Below the pieces are notes generated by a model. It was not told the DNA's origin. It worked only from the letters and a program-made list of their open reading frames with translations, and did no database searches. Below, piece by piece: positions 9,348 through 20,600 of a stretch of DNA of 64,000 bases; position 1 is the first letter of the stretch; each line of letters opens with the position of its first letter. The stretch spans positions 5,704,001 through 5,768,000 of the forward strand of contig OX595985.1 in NCBI GenBank assembly GCA_951394045.1, read 5' to 3'. The stretch comes from Nitzschia sp. DOCU1 (Eukaryota > Bacillariophyta > Bacillariophyceae > Bacillariales > Bacillariaceae). A program made the position numbers and the translations under genes.

Positions 9348-11504
9348 TCAGGCACTTGCTCCGGTAGTAGTAGAGCCCCCTCTACGGGCCCTGTCACGTT
9401 CGTCCTTCAAGGCGATACCGTTGTTAAAGAACGCCAGCAACGCCGCCTTGTCTGCTGCGTTCAGCTGGGCGTGGGTCGCCTGGCGGGCACAACCCGGATA
9501 ACATTGCCCTTTGGAGTGCCAAGAGAGGCACGCCTCCTTTCCGTTGGCTAAGCGGGGCGGCGCCGCGGAATACGCCCCGGCTGGGGCAATATCCTTGAGG
9601 AAGGTCTTCAACTTCCCGATCTGGCCCCCCAAGGCCAAAAGCGCCGGGTCGGCTGCGAGGTTTTTGTCCGGCTGAGGCCCTGGCGAAGTTGCACCACTGC
9701 TAGTGGGCGAATTGGCCAAAGAAATGGGATTAGACCTGGTCCCGGCGTTGGCTGCGGCCGGGTTGGCCAAACTCCGGGCCAGGCCCACATCCTGGCCCGC
9801 CGGAAGGTAGGACATAGGTAAGGTGGGTGGGGTCCAAGCCACTCGGCGTATATTGCTTTGGAGGTCAGCAAATCGGGGGACGTCGACGTGGCCCGCCGGC
9901 GTCTCGTTGCAGCGTTCCCAATAATCCTGGAGCTCGCTGCGGATGGCGAACAAGTACTTCAGGTAGATGAGTCCCATGCCACCGTGGGCCTCATTCAGGG
10001 TGTGCAACCTTTCCTCAATGCCACGAAAGCCATCCACAATGTCCCTCTTGAAGGTCATAAAAACAGCCGAGTGGCGACCCGCCACAACGGAGAGCAGAAC
10101 CGCGAAGGCCTCCAGTGTCTTGCGAGTGTACTTCTCCGTAGTGGGGAAGGTTAGCGTTTTGGACTTGCGCAGCTCCCTCACATCACTGAGTTGGGCTGCG
10201 TTGGCTCCGCCTTCCAGTAGCATCTGGTGCTCTTCCGTTTGGCGCCTCATGGCAGTGTGACGATCGTCGCCCGCCAACACCATGAAAGGGTTGATGCCAC
10301 GTTCGGGTACGTAGTCGCTGGTAGCTCGGAATTCGAGCCTCTCCAGTGTACTCCAGATCTCGGTGGTAGCCAGCGGGACTTCGCACTTCAATTCGCTCCC
10401 AGCCTTGTCGAAGAAGGATTGGAGCACTGCGATCTTCTCGCTCTTGCCAGCATTCGCCATTGCTCTGTAGAGTTCGGGCAGCTGGTCTTCGGTCTCGCAA
10501 CGTGTTAAACGTAGCAGGGTGCCCAACGTCAGCTTCCACTTGCTGCTGGGCTTTTTTGTGGTGTCGGCTTCGTCAGCGCGTCCTTGGGGGAGTTGTGCGG
10601 CCATGATCTCGGCCAACACACGAAGCACCTCTACATTAGTGTCGTTTCCAGTGGCTGGGGTACGCTCGGAGGTACTGGGCGCTGGCGCGACCGCACGGCG
10701 GTTCCATCCTGGAAGATCGGCGTTTACGACAGCAACCAACCGGCTTAAGACCTCGGAGTCCACGTTAACGGGTTGGGGAAGCGTAGAGCGTTCCACTCGA
10801 GCACGTCCGCCAGCGGTTCCCACCACTCGCAGCCAGTCCTTCAAGGGGCCGAAGTCGCCACGTTGTTCCTCCGGCAACGTCTCGAGGTATGTGTTGAAGT
10901 GCACGATGAGCTGCCCCACTGTGACTTCTGAACGGCAGAAGAGGCTGGCCACTTGAGGTGGCAAGTACACTCCGTGACGGACCCGTACATTATCGTAGAC
11001 GCTGTCCGGTGCGTCCCCTGGTACCGCTTCGTGAGGAACGTCGGCACCATCGTTGCCAGTGTAATGCGTCACATAGTTGATCCACGGGTGAACCTTGACG
11101 TTTCCACCGATGACGTCGAACAACTTGGCGGGCAAGTAAACAGCTTGTGGCGCTTGTGCGCCAACCACGTCCATCTTGAACATAACCACCTTGTCGTTCC
11201 ACTCGCGCTGGGTCGGGTTCCCCATTGCTTGGGGGAACACCATAGCACGGTGGTAAAAGACCAACGGGCTAACTTCCTTGGTAACGGACACGTACACCTG
11301 CGGCATCTCGTCCCACGTGCGTTTCACTTCGTCGTACAGCGCGGCACCTGTCTTCCAGGTAGCTTCGTCGGTGGAGCTAAAGAGGGCATACACCCGAGCT
11401 TGTTCACCGAAACGGGCGTCACGCCAGTCCACGTTCTCATAGAGAGAATGGTAAGTGGCAGGTGCCTCGGCTAACGAGGCGGCGGCTTCAGCGAAACGGA
11501 CCAT
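9348..11504 (-). CDS. DIRS Gag-like protein
   Basis: A 718-residue ORF at the 5' end of the DIRS element, six bases inside repeat A1, starting with ATG at 11504. The body is largely helical without enzyme motifs. The C-terminal fifth is Ser/Pro/Ala-rich and ends with a Cys/His cluster, ACLSWHSKGQCYPGCARQATH-like (about 9525-9460), resembling a zinc-binding nucleic-acid contact, then an Arg-rich tail. By position and composition it is the structural Gag. The sequence ends GASA-TGA and the RT frame continues straight after in phase. Confidence 0.8.
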   Translation of the reverse strand: MVRFAEAAASLAEAPATYHSLYENVDWRDARFGEQARVYALFSSTDEATWKTGAALYDEVKRTWDEMPQVYVSVTKEVSPLVFYHRAMVFPQAMGNPTQREWNDKVVMFKMDVVGAQAPQAVYLPAKLFDVIGGNVKVHPWINYVTHYTGNDGADVPHEAVPGDAPDSVYDNVRVRHGVYLPPQVASLFCRSEVTVGQLIVHFNTYLETLPEEQRGDFGPLKDWLRVVGTAGGRARVERSTLPQPVNVDSEVLSRLVAVVNADLPGWNRRAVAPAPSTSERTPATGNDTNVEVLRVLAEIMAAQLPQGRADEADTTKKPSSKWKLTLGTLLRLTRCETEDQLPELYRAMANAGKSEKIAVLQSFFDKAGSELKCEVPLATTEIWSTLERLEFRATSDYVPERGINPFMVLAGDDRHTAMRRQTEEHQMLLEGGANAAQLSDVRELRKSKTLTFPTTEKYTRKTLEAFAVLLSVVAGRHSAVFMTFKRDIVDGFRGIEERLHTLNEAHGGMGLIYLKYLFAIRSELQDYWERCNETPAGHVDVPRFADLQSNIRRVAWTPPTLPMSYLPAGQDVGLARSLANPAAANAGTRSNPISLANSPTSSGATSPGPQPDKNLAADPALLALGGQIGKLKTFLKDIAPAGAYSAAPPRLANGKEACLSWHSKGQCYPGCARQATHAQLNAADKAALLAFFNNGIALKDERDRARRGGSTTTGASA

Positions 11505-11509
11505 TATCT

Positions 11510-11751
11510 GGTTATCGAAAACTATCTTCTGTTAGTGTCAGCTTGGTTCTTCCAAGCGTCCTTTCCCAGTTCTTGCTATCGATAGCAAGAATAAAAAGTT
11601 TATGGCTGTTGTTGTTCAACACGTAGTAGTTTTTTTCTTCTCCTACCTTTTTCTTCTTCCTTTTAGTAGGTCGGTAGAAGGGTAGTTCTGAATTCGATCC
11701 GGGTTCCCCGGCGGTCCCTTCGCCGTCCGTTCTTTCCACGGTTACTAGCAG
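11510..11751 (-). repeat. DIRS split direct repeat A1
   Basis: The 5'-terminal 242-bp repeat of the element, directly before the gag ATG at 11504 and matching A2 at 5859-6099. On the plus strand it begins GGTTATCGAAAAC and ends GGTTACTAGCAG. Confidence 0.9.
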
Positions 11752-12128
11752 TTGGGAACAACGAAGCACGCCGAGCTACCGCCAAGCACACAACTCTTCT
11801 CTTAGCTACTAGGTACTGGGTCTCGTTTATAAGAGAGTAGGACTATTTTCTCGTGATAGGGTCTCATTTCTATCGATATCTATACAACTGCACATGAGAC
11901 GACTCTCGTTGCATTTTCATACCCCCACTCGCCCTATCCTATGGGACCAGTACCCCAACTTTGGATGGGGTGTGATGACATATAGACTGGGTGGCCGGGC
12001 TACCAGAAAAGACGATCCCGGTCTCATTTTACCAATAAGGGCACTGTATGCCTTTCCTATCTAATAGCATCCTACATTCCCTTGCGCTACTAGCCTACTA
12101 ATAGTTGTTTGACAATCTCCTACTAGAA
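11752..12128. other. Spacer without a gene
   Basis: This 377-bp interval lies between the DIRS element and the stop of the syntaxin gene. I see no ORF, repeat or RNA gene. The sequence does not resume the 0.9-kb repeat that precedes the DIRS element on the other side. Confidence 0.6.
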
Positions 12129-13361
12129 TTACGGCAATACTTTCATGGCAAACAACACCACAATAATCGCAATGACCACAATCAATATAATCCAACATTG
12201 TTTCTTTCGAATGGCCTTTTGATATTCAATCGCTTGATGTACATCGACATTGGCTTCTTCGACGTAGTCACCAGCTTGTTTGACTTGAAATTCAATTTGA
12301 TCCAACAGTTCACCTTGTTGTTCCGTCAATAGAGCAAAATCCAAAAACATTTGATGCAATTCAGCCACGGATTGCTCGAGAGTCAGCACGTCTTGATACT
12401 TGCCAGCGACTTTGGCATATGTCGTTCTGAAAATAGTTGTAAGGAGTAGTTGTAGTAGAATTAGAAGCGATAGATAGAGCGACGCAGCAAAGCAAAAGAA
12501 ACAAACGGTCGAACAGTAGGATGAGTGAGTCGACGAGTGGAATCGACGCCTTTGATCGATCGATCAATCGATCAATCAATCCATCACACTATCATCGATA
12601 CAACAATTTACCCACTTGATTTGATCATTAATGCCACCCGCCAATATTTTTTCTTTATACAAGGCATCCCGTCCACCTTCACTTTTCATGACAGCATCGA
12701 CTTCTTCGTCCGTGGCATCAGGTTTGACGACCAAAACTTGCCGCTTGACCTTGGATTTCAGGTCTGTCTTGTATTGTTGTTGAGCACTTTGATACCCCTT
12801 CATTTCATCAATGAATTTGCGTGTCAATGTATTCACCATGTTTTCACGAACACTATTTTGAGAGGGACGACGGAGAAAGAAGAAAAGAAGGAAAACGAAG
12901 GAAACGAAACAAAAGATGAGCATCGCCGTCGTCTCGATCTTCACTCAACTCCAAACAGCAATACTATATCGTACTCACCGTATATCGGACGCATTTACTT
13001 TGCCATCCTTCTTGAGCGAAGCCGTGTCTTCTTTGAGTAGCCCTAACAAATGTTTGCATTTCTTGGCGCGCTGATTAGTCGAATCAATCAGCGGTTTTAA
13101 CTTTTTGGAGAGTTTTTGTTCTTCCGAGGTAGTCGTCGCTCGCATGCTTTGTTCACTAATTTTGGATATATCCCGGGTAGCCTTTTGGACGGCATCAATG
13201 TCGGCTTTGATGCTATCGACATGACGAAAAAAGTCTTCCATAAAGTCGGGTTGCTGCGGCGCTTCCACGTCTTTGGAAGGGGGCAACTCGTCCTTGCCAT
13301 TCTCATCATCGTCGGAATCTTCCAAAGCCCATTTTGGAATATCGCCGAGTCGATTATTCAT
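12129..13361 (-). CDS. Qa-SNARE, syntaxin-1/SYP1 family, 3 exons
   Basis: A tail-anchored t-SNARE that would drive vesicle fusion, probably at the plasma membrane. Three exons are inferred: 13361-12979, 12852-12616 and 12426-12129, giving 305 residues, with introns of 126 and 189 bp. The donors are GTGAGT and GTGGGT; the second donor is chosen because it restores the frame across IK-TTYAKVAGKYQD. The start is MNNRLGDIPKW, because upstream codons look non-coding. The N-terminal Habc domain spans roughly residues 40-170. The SNARE motif includes LTLEQSVAELHQMFLDFALL, with the central Gln at EQQGELLDQIEFQV marking a Qa-SNARE. A C-terminal membrane anchor of about 20 residues begins CWIILIVVIAIIVVLF. 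The family call is strong; the exact compartment is inference. Confidence 0.9.
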
Positions 13362-14661
13362 AGCTAGTAGTGGTGGAGAGTAAAATGTTGAAACAGAAAC
13401 GACAGCAGGTATGCATAGGAACGGCCGAGCCGAGCCTTTTTGTGTCCTTTGTGGTTCGTGCCATGGTCGGCGTCGGCGGCCACCGACCGACACACGACTC
13501 GCGATTCTTTCGCGCCAAGAACACACGCAGGCAAGACGGCCCAGCAGTTGAGTTCGAAAGTTTGTTGCGCGCCGGGCGGTCATGCGTTTCGGAAATTTGG
13601 AAATCCTTCTGCGAACGAAAAAATGGAATAAATATTGGAAATGCCGAGGAACTAGTATTATTCCATGTATTTTCTTAGACTTGCTCGAGCGACCCACCAA
13701 TCATGATTCTAGTTGGGCTTGTCTGCAGAGCTGCATCTATCAAAGTTGAAGGATCATCGAGGACACTCTTCTCTATTCGAGTGTCCAGAACCTTGCTTCT
13801 TTCATCCATTTCTGTCGTTTCTTGCTGTTCAATTCCTTATTGCTGTTGTTGACTCTCTCAGGTCATTGCTTCCGTTTACAAATAAGCGGATTTGGACCCT
13901 TGGCTGCCTTTTTGATTGTTGAGGCTGCGGTTGTTGGGTCGCCGTCTCTCACCAATCTCAATGGATTTGATGTATGCATACGTCAAGGCACAACTATTTC
14001 AAGACTTCATGAATTGGACGAGGGTATTTTGCGTCCACAGTGACTGGTGAGTTCATGTCTACAAACAAAGCGTGTGTTGTTCCAAGATTCTTATTATTGG
14101 ATTTACAGGATTTGGGGATACTTTTGAAAGTATTATTCCGTTGGGTCCATGGCACTTCTGGAGAATAGGTCATCCAGGTAGGGTCCTGGGGACATGCAAT
14201 ACTTGGGGGTATGCGATGCAAGTTGTCAAGTTGTTTGTCATGACGTCACCCCGGAATCCATGAACAATGACTTGGCCAACTACCATTCAACCCATTCAGC
14301 TGGGTACACCATGCCGTTTCGAGAGCCAAGAACATGTGGTGCTGCGAATATCATCATGTACAATAGTATATTTATACAGCAGTCCTAACCCCGTGAAGGA
14401 CCTGCTCCTTCTTTGCCACATAGTAAAAGAAACCGGGGCCTGGACTTTCTCCTTGTATACTTGCCCCTATAATCATGGTAATGGCATTTCAATGCTTCTT
14501 GTAAAATTTGAACAGTCCGCTCGGAGAGCCAGGCTATCATGGCTGCTGAAAGGTTGCAGCCAAATGATTCGCACAGGCCATGATGTTAGTGGGTAAGATC
14601 CTTCTACAACTAGTTAGGAGGAGCCCAGCCCATCGCTGGACATAATACAAAGAAGATGATC
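13362..14661. other. Intergenic, no supported gene
   Basis: A 1.3-kb interval between the syntaxin promoter and the 3' end of the giant gene. Short ORFs occur on both strands (for example 13370-13678 plus and 13994-14221 minus), but none has recognisable motifs or a plausible start. The minus ORF ending at 13994 has protein-like composition and could be the remnant of an old element, but I cannot name it. Confidence 0.5.
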
Positions 14662-17600
14662 TCATAGAAGCCTGTAGAATGAACCGTCCTCTGCCTCAAC
14701 GATTTCACCAGCCGTTGGCTTGACCCCCTTTGGAAGGGGTGGGGTTGTAAATCTTACTCCATCCTTGAAACCAGTCACTCTTCTGTCCGACTGTTGCCAC
14801 CATCTTGAAAGGGCTGCCACAGGTGCCTCTTCAGCTTGCGTCGCACCTTTTGACTTGTTGTCAGATTCTCCAATGGGCGCCCTGTCGCTCCTCCTAGGGG
14901 TTTTCTCCTTTTTTCCTCGACTCGGCGACGACGGAATGTCCTTTGGTAAGAACGACGGCGAGGAAGTAGCATCCGTTCGCCCGTTCGGCTCATCCGTCCT
15001 TTCGAGGAAGAAAAGATCCAAATCAAGAAAATACAGCTCGCCCATACCATCTACGACGACACTGGCCGGCTTCGTTTCTTTCGGCGATGCCTTCTTCCGC
15101 GTATTTTTGCCCAGCAACGAAGTCAATCCATCTCCTTTTTTATCAGAAGCCATTGCTTGGGCGGTAGAGATAGAGAACAAATTGACCTGCTCGTTGTTTT
15201 GCAGCTCTTTCGGTGCTGTACCATCGGTTTTCTGCAGTATCTTTAGATCATCAGTTTCTGAGTTGGCTCGGTTGGCAGCTTCCTCCTTTGCGATGCGTTC
15301 CAAAGAGGCTGCTTCAGTCCTTTGCCCTACCGACTTTGGCTCTGTACCGGTTTTTGTGGCTGCGGGACTGAAACCAAGGAAGAAATTTGAAACCTTTTCC
15401 ATCAACGACCCATCTGTCACTATGCTTTTGCTCTTGCGAGACCCAGCAGATTTTTTTGTGCTATTGGATGCAGTACTATTCAGACTGCTCGTCATAAAGG
15501 AGGTCCTTTCCACTTTCTGGTTCTGTTTTGGAAAAACAACACCGACCTGCTGTTCGCCTTCTATCTTTTCGACGGGGGGGGTTATTCGCCTGACAGGTGA
15601 GACAAAAGACTTCATCGTACCCAGAGAAAGACGAGAAGTTGTCTCAGTTGCTTCCATGTGCTCCTTTTTGGCCTCTTGCTTCAGCTTGGCAATTTCTTGC
15701 TTCCGCTGTTCTCGCATTTCAATCATAACTTGATCGTCCCCTGACTTCATCCTGTTTGACGCGGCCTGAACCAAAGAACCAGGCGAGGAAGCCATTGTAT
15801 CACCCGACGTGCCCTGGCCCAACACTGGATCAGAGTTCTGCTTGCGTTGGAGTGCGGCGTCCAGCAGGTTCAACTTGGACGATTTTTTCGATTCCATTTT
15901 TGATGATTCCTCGAGAAAGCGCTCGTTATCCTTTGCGACTTTGAGGGCTCGTTGTCGGCGTTCTTCTTCCGCCTCTTGCTTCAGCTTGGCAATTTCTCGC
16001 TTCCGCTGTTCTCGCATGTCAATCATAACTTGATCGTCCCCTGACTTCATCCTGTTTGACGCGGCTTGAACCAAAGAACCAGGCGAGGAAGCCATGGTAT
16101 CACCCGACGTGCCCTGGCCCAACACTGGATCAGAGTTCTGCTTGCGTTGGAGTGCGGCGTCCAGCAGGTTCAACTTGGACGGTTTTTTCGATTCCATTTT
16201 TGATGATTCCTCGAGAAAGCGCTCGTTATCCTTTGCGACTTTGAGGGCTCGTTGTCGGCGTTCTTCTTCCGCCTCTTGCTTCAGCTTGGCAATTTCTTGC
16301 TTCCGCTGTTCTCGCATTTCAATCATAACTTGATCGTCCCCTGACTTCATCCTGTTTGACGCGGCTTGAACCAAAGAACCAGGCGAGGAAGCCATGGTAT
16401 CACCCGACGTGCCCTGGCCCAACACTGGATCAGAGTTCTGCTTGCGTTGGAGTGCGGCGTCCAGCAGGTTCAACTTGGACGATTTTTTCGATTCCATTTT
16501 TGATGATTCCTCGAGAAAGCGCTCGTTATCCTTTGCGACTTTGAGGGCTCGTTGTCGGCGTTCTTCTTCCGCCTCTTGCTTCAGCTTGGCAATTTCTTGC
16601 TTCCGCTGTTCTCGCATTTCAATCATAACTTGATCGTCCCCTGACTTCATCCTGTTTGACGCGGCTTGAACCAAAGAACCAGGCGAGGAAGCCATTGTAT
16701 CACCCGACGTGCCCTGGCCCAACACTGGATCAGAGTTCTGCTTGCGTTGTAGTGCGGCGTCCAGCAGGTTCAACTTGGACGATTTTTCCGATTCCATTTT
16801 TGATGATTCCTCGAGAAAGCGCTCGTTATCCTTTGCGACTTTGAGGGCTCGTTGTCGGCGTTCTTCTTCCGCCTCTTGCTTCAGCTTGGCAATTTCTCGC
16901 TTCCGCTGTTCTCGCATGTCAATCATAACTTGATCGTCCCCTGACTTCATCCTGTTTGACGCGGCTTGAACCAAAGAACCAGGCGAGGAAGCCATTGTAT
17001 CACCCGACGTGCCCTGGCCCAACACTGGATCAGAGTTCTGCTTGCGTTGTAGTGCGGCGTCCAGCAGGTTCAACTTGGACGATTTTTCCGATTCCATTTT
17101 TGATGATTCCTCGAGAAAGCGCTCGTTATCCTTTGCGACTTTGAGGGCTCGTTGTCGGCGTTCTTCTTCCACCTCTTGCTTCAGCTTGGCAATTTCTTGC
17201 GTCCGCTGTTCTTTCATACCGATTTCGACGTTATCTTCCACTTTTATGTTGTTGGACTTGAAGCCATTGCGAAGTGAATTCATTATGCTGGTCGTCATAG
17301 GTGCAGGCTGTGTAGCTTGTGATTTTCTTGGAGTTGTGGCTTGCTGATTGTTCTTAAGGTTCGCAGTGGAATCAATAACTAGTATTCTGTCGGGCGAGTC
17401 GACCGCATCTTGGCCGTTTTCCGTACTGCGCTTGTTTTCCTCTTTCTGTAGTCTGCCAAGGAGTTCTTTTTGAAAACTCGATAGTGATTTCCTCTCCTTC
17501 ATTTCAATCATGGTCCATTCCTTGGTTTGCTCCTCTTTTCTTCTTGCTTCGATTTCTTCTTGACGTTTCCTTTCCACATTTCGGCGTCTCTCGTCGAGAT

Positions 17601-20600
17601 CATCAAGCATTCGTAGCTTGTTTGCCATTTCTAGCTCAATTCGGTTCAATTCCTCGTCTTCGGAGTTTGACACCCCTTCATCTTTGGAATCGACATCTGT
17701 GTTCTCGGCTTGCATGTTCACAAGCTTCAATCGTTTCGCTTTCTCAAGCTCTTCCAGTTCAGCCCTCTCCTCTGTTTGACGCTTAGCAATTTCTCGAAGC
17801 CACCTCACCTCGGCCCTGCGGCGTCTGTCTTCTTTGATTGCACGCTCCTGGATGGCGACTGCCTCTTTGGACATCTCGCGATCACGCTGGTCGTCTTCTT
17901 CCAAGGCCTTCCGCTGAAAGTCATTGAACGCCAATCGAGCCTTGCGCTCTTCCAAGTCCACGGTTGCACTTTCGACGCTTTGAGCCTTTTCCAGTTTTGC
18001 GGCAAGTTCCTCTCTAAGGTTCTTCTCCCCATTGATTCGTTGCTCATCCAACTCTACAAGAAAGCGAAGCTTCTTGGCTTGCTCGAGTTCTATCCCGTCC
18101 AGCTCTGGATCTGTTGACCTTGGCAAGTCTCCGGCTGCGAGATCCAAAGAAGGCATTCGCTGTTCTTCCTTTACGCGCTTTCTTTCGTCTTCCTGATATA
18201 TCAGCTCGGCTCTTTCTCGTGCCTGACTCGCAGCTATTTCTTGAAGTGAGTTTTCCTCTGCCTCTCGGCGTTTAATTTCCTTCTTTCTCTGACCCGAAAG
18301 TTTCACCGCCTCTTGTTGTTTCTTCTTGGCAATTTGTTGTTCATTTTCTTCAAGATCCTTTTGCTGCAGCATATTAAATGTCAACTGAGCGTCTCGTTCT
18401 TTACGTTCTGCCAGGGCGTTTTCGTGTTGCCGCTGCTGCTCGATTTTCTGTTGAACGGCAGTCTCACGCAGTTTTGCTTCCTTGATGCGCTCTTCGTCAA
18501 GGTCGTCAAGCATCCGTAGCTTCTTGGCTTGTTCAAGTTCATTTTGATCTTGTCCACTTGAGCCATCTTTATTACGAGCACTCGAACTGATATTTCTGGA
18601 CTCTTCGTTTGTCATTGCTTTTATCTTGGCATTTTCGCCCAATTTCAGCTCCAGCCTTTCCTTCGCTTGCCGTTTCGCTATTTCGAACAGCTCTATGCTT
18701 TCAGCCGCACGGCGCTCGGCTCTCTTGCCTAGACGCTCCTCGTCCAATTTTTTCTCATTACGTGCCTTGCGATCAAGTTCTGCCCGACGGCGCTTTTCTT
18801 CAATATCAGCAACCAGGCGCTGTTTCTTGGTCTGCTCCAACTCAAAGTTGACAGGTGACAAGACAATTTCTCTGCCGGGCATTTGACTTGATTCCTTCCT
18901 GTAACTCTCAATCAGACGCTTATTTGCTTTCTCTTGACGGTCAATTACGGCCCTCTCGTCGGCTTGTCGATTTGCAATCTCACGAAGTCGTCTTGCTTCG
19001 TCCTCGCCACGCTCTTCTGCCTCTTCAAGACGACGAGCTTTCGCCGTTTTCTCTTTTTCTTCCTTTTCAACCTGTCGCGAAGGGTCGTTGTAGATTGCCA
19101 GTCGCAGCATATCTTGAAGATATGAGCGAGACCTGAGAATTGCATCCTCGACCTGTTGTAGCTCTTCCTTTAATTCCCTCTCTCTCTGTGCCTCATTAGC
19201 TTCTCTTCGACGTCGCTTATCTTCTAGCAGCATTTCTTCAAAGTTAGCTATCTGCCGATGTTTCGCAGATTGTTCTAAGAATACTTTGTCTTCGATATCT
19301 TCACGGAAGCTTTCCAGCGACATGTCGTCATTCTCTTTACTCTTGCGGTCCGGCTGAGCTCTTGATTCTGCTCGGCGTTCCCACTGCTCAAGTCGTCGTT
19401 TTCGAGCTGTCTCCTCTTCAGTAGCAGATCTTGGGATGGAATAGGCATTTGCTGATTTTGCCTCGATACATAAGTTTTGATGGGGGGCATGCTCTATGAA
19501 GACTTCTGCTCCAGCCATGGGTCTCTCTTGAATTGATTTCAAAGACTCTATGACGTCACTCCCAGCAATGCTTGGCAGAGGGTGGGAACTTGTCTCCGTT
19601 ACGTTTGTACTCGGCTCCGAAACCGTAGAAGAAGTGGCCAATACCCCCAGACCCGCCTCGGACTTTGACTTCGTGTCGGATTGGTCCCTAGTAACAGTGC
19701 CATTTGCAGGGGATTTCGACAGAGCCTTTGATGATCCAAAATGCGAAGACGAAGTCAAAAATGTCGTGGAATCCCCGAATGGTGGCGTATCTGTGTTATT
19801 TAAGCTCCTTTTCTCTTCCAATTTTTTCCCAGAAACCATGCCGCTTCCTGTCGATAAGGGGGCGAACGACTTCCTTGAAAAACGTGGGGACTTTTGTGTA
19901 GATAAATCGCTTGCTGTGTCATTTTTGGTGCCTGGGTTGCCGAGGGTTGTCGTAAAATCTTCAAACGGCCCAAAAGCTGACGACCCCCTCAATGAGATGT
20001 TTTGGCTTTCATTCACCAGTTTCGATGGGCTCCCGAACGATCCAAAAGGCAAGGGCTGGGTGGTGGAGCTCGTGCGTCTATCGAACTCATTTGTCTCAGA
20101 TTTGCCTTCCGCCTCGGGCGTCACGGTAGATTTGAAAGGTCCGAACGGCGAAAACGAAGAAGTGGACTTCGAGAGTCCGACAGACGGTTCCGGCTCCGTA
20201 ACAATCTCGTTCGAAGAAGGTGCCTCCTCGGCGATCTTCTCGTCAGTCGTTGTTATGTTGGCGGCTTGCGGTGGAGGAAGTCCAAACGAACCAGAAGCGC
20301 CGGGAGGCGATGAAGTGGACTTGGGAAACTCGGCTAAAGAAGACATCTTCGCCATTGATTTTGTTGAGCTTTCAAACGATCCAAATGGCGAGGACTGAGA
20401 GGACATGCTGGTGCGATTTTCAAACTCACTTGCGCCAGTCCTTTCGTCAGACTTGGTCGCAATAGTAGAGTTGAACACGGAGAGCCCGACAAGGGTTTGC
20501 TCCGTGGCGGACTCGTTCGACACAGACGCCTCATGGGTCGATTTGTCATCGTTCGTAGTAATATCAGTGGGTTTCGATCCAGCTCCAAACAAGCCAAACG

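Larger units (their letters stand above)
5710..11751 (-). mobile_element. DIRS/PAT-like tyrosine-recombinase retrotransposon with split direct repeats
   Basis: Read on the minus strand the element is A1 (11751-11510), gag (11504-9348), RT plus RNase H (from 9347), tyrosine recombinase (7305-6263), B1 (6230-6099), A2 (6099-5859) and B2 (5841-5710). A1 and A2 are about 241 bp and nearly identical; B1 and B2 are 132 bp and identical by eye. This A1-ORFs-B1-A2-B2 order is the split-direct-repeat layout known for PAT and Ngaro-type members of the DIRS order. These elements integrate as circles through a tyrosine recombinase and make no target-site duplication. No integrase or LTR is present. A stop between gag and RT and a frameshift in the recombinase suggest this copy is recently inactivated, or that it uses recoding. 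Confidence 0.88.

Noticed and set aside
12576..12615. Donor at GGTAAATTG for syntaxin intron 2
   Set aside because: It creates TGA when joined to the acceptor at 12426; the GTGGGT donor four bases upstream restores the frame.
14720..15733. 337-residue plus-strand ORF
   Set aside because: It is the antisense of the 3' end of the giant gene; the 62-79-residue ORFs repeated each 300 bp are likewise shadows.
15690..17190. Regular 300-bp repeats as a CRISPR-like or satellite array
   Set aside because: The repeats are in-frame coding units of the giant gene with no unique spacers.
19550..20398. 282-residue plus-strand ORF
   Set aside because: Antisense of the Ser/Pro-rich SPFG region; composition follows from the opposite strand.
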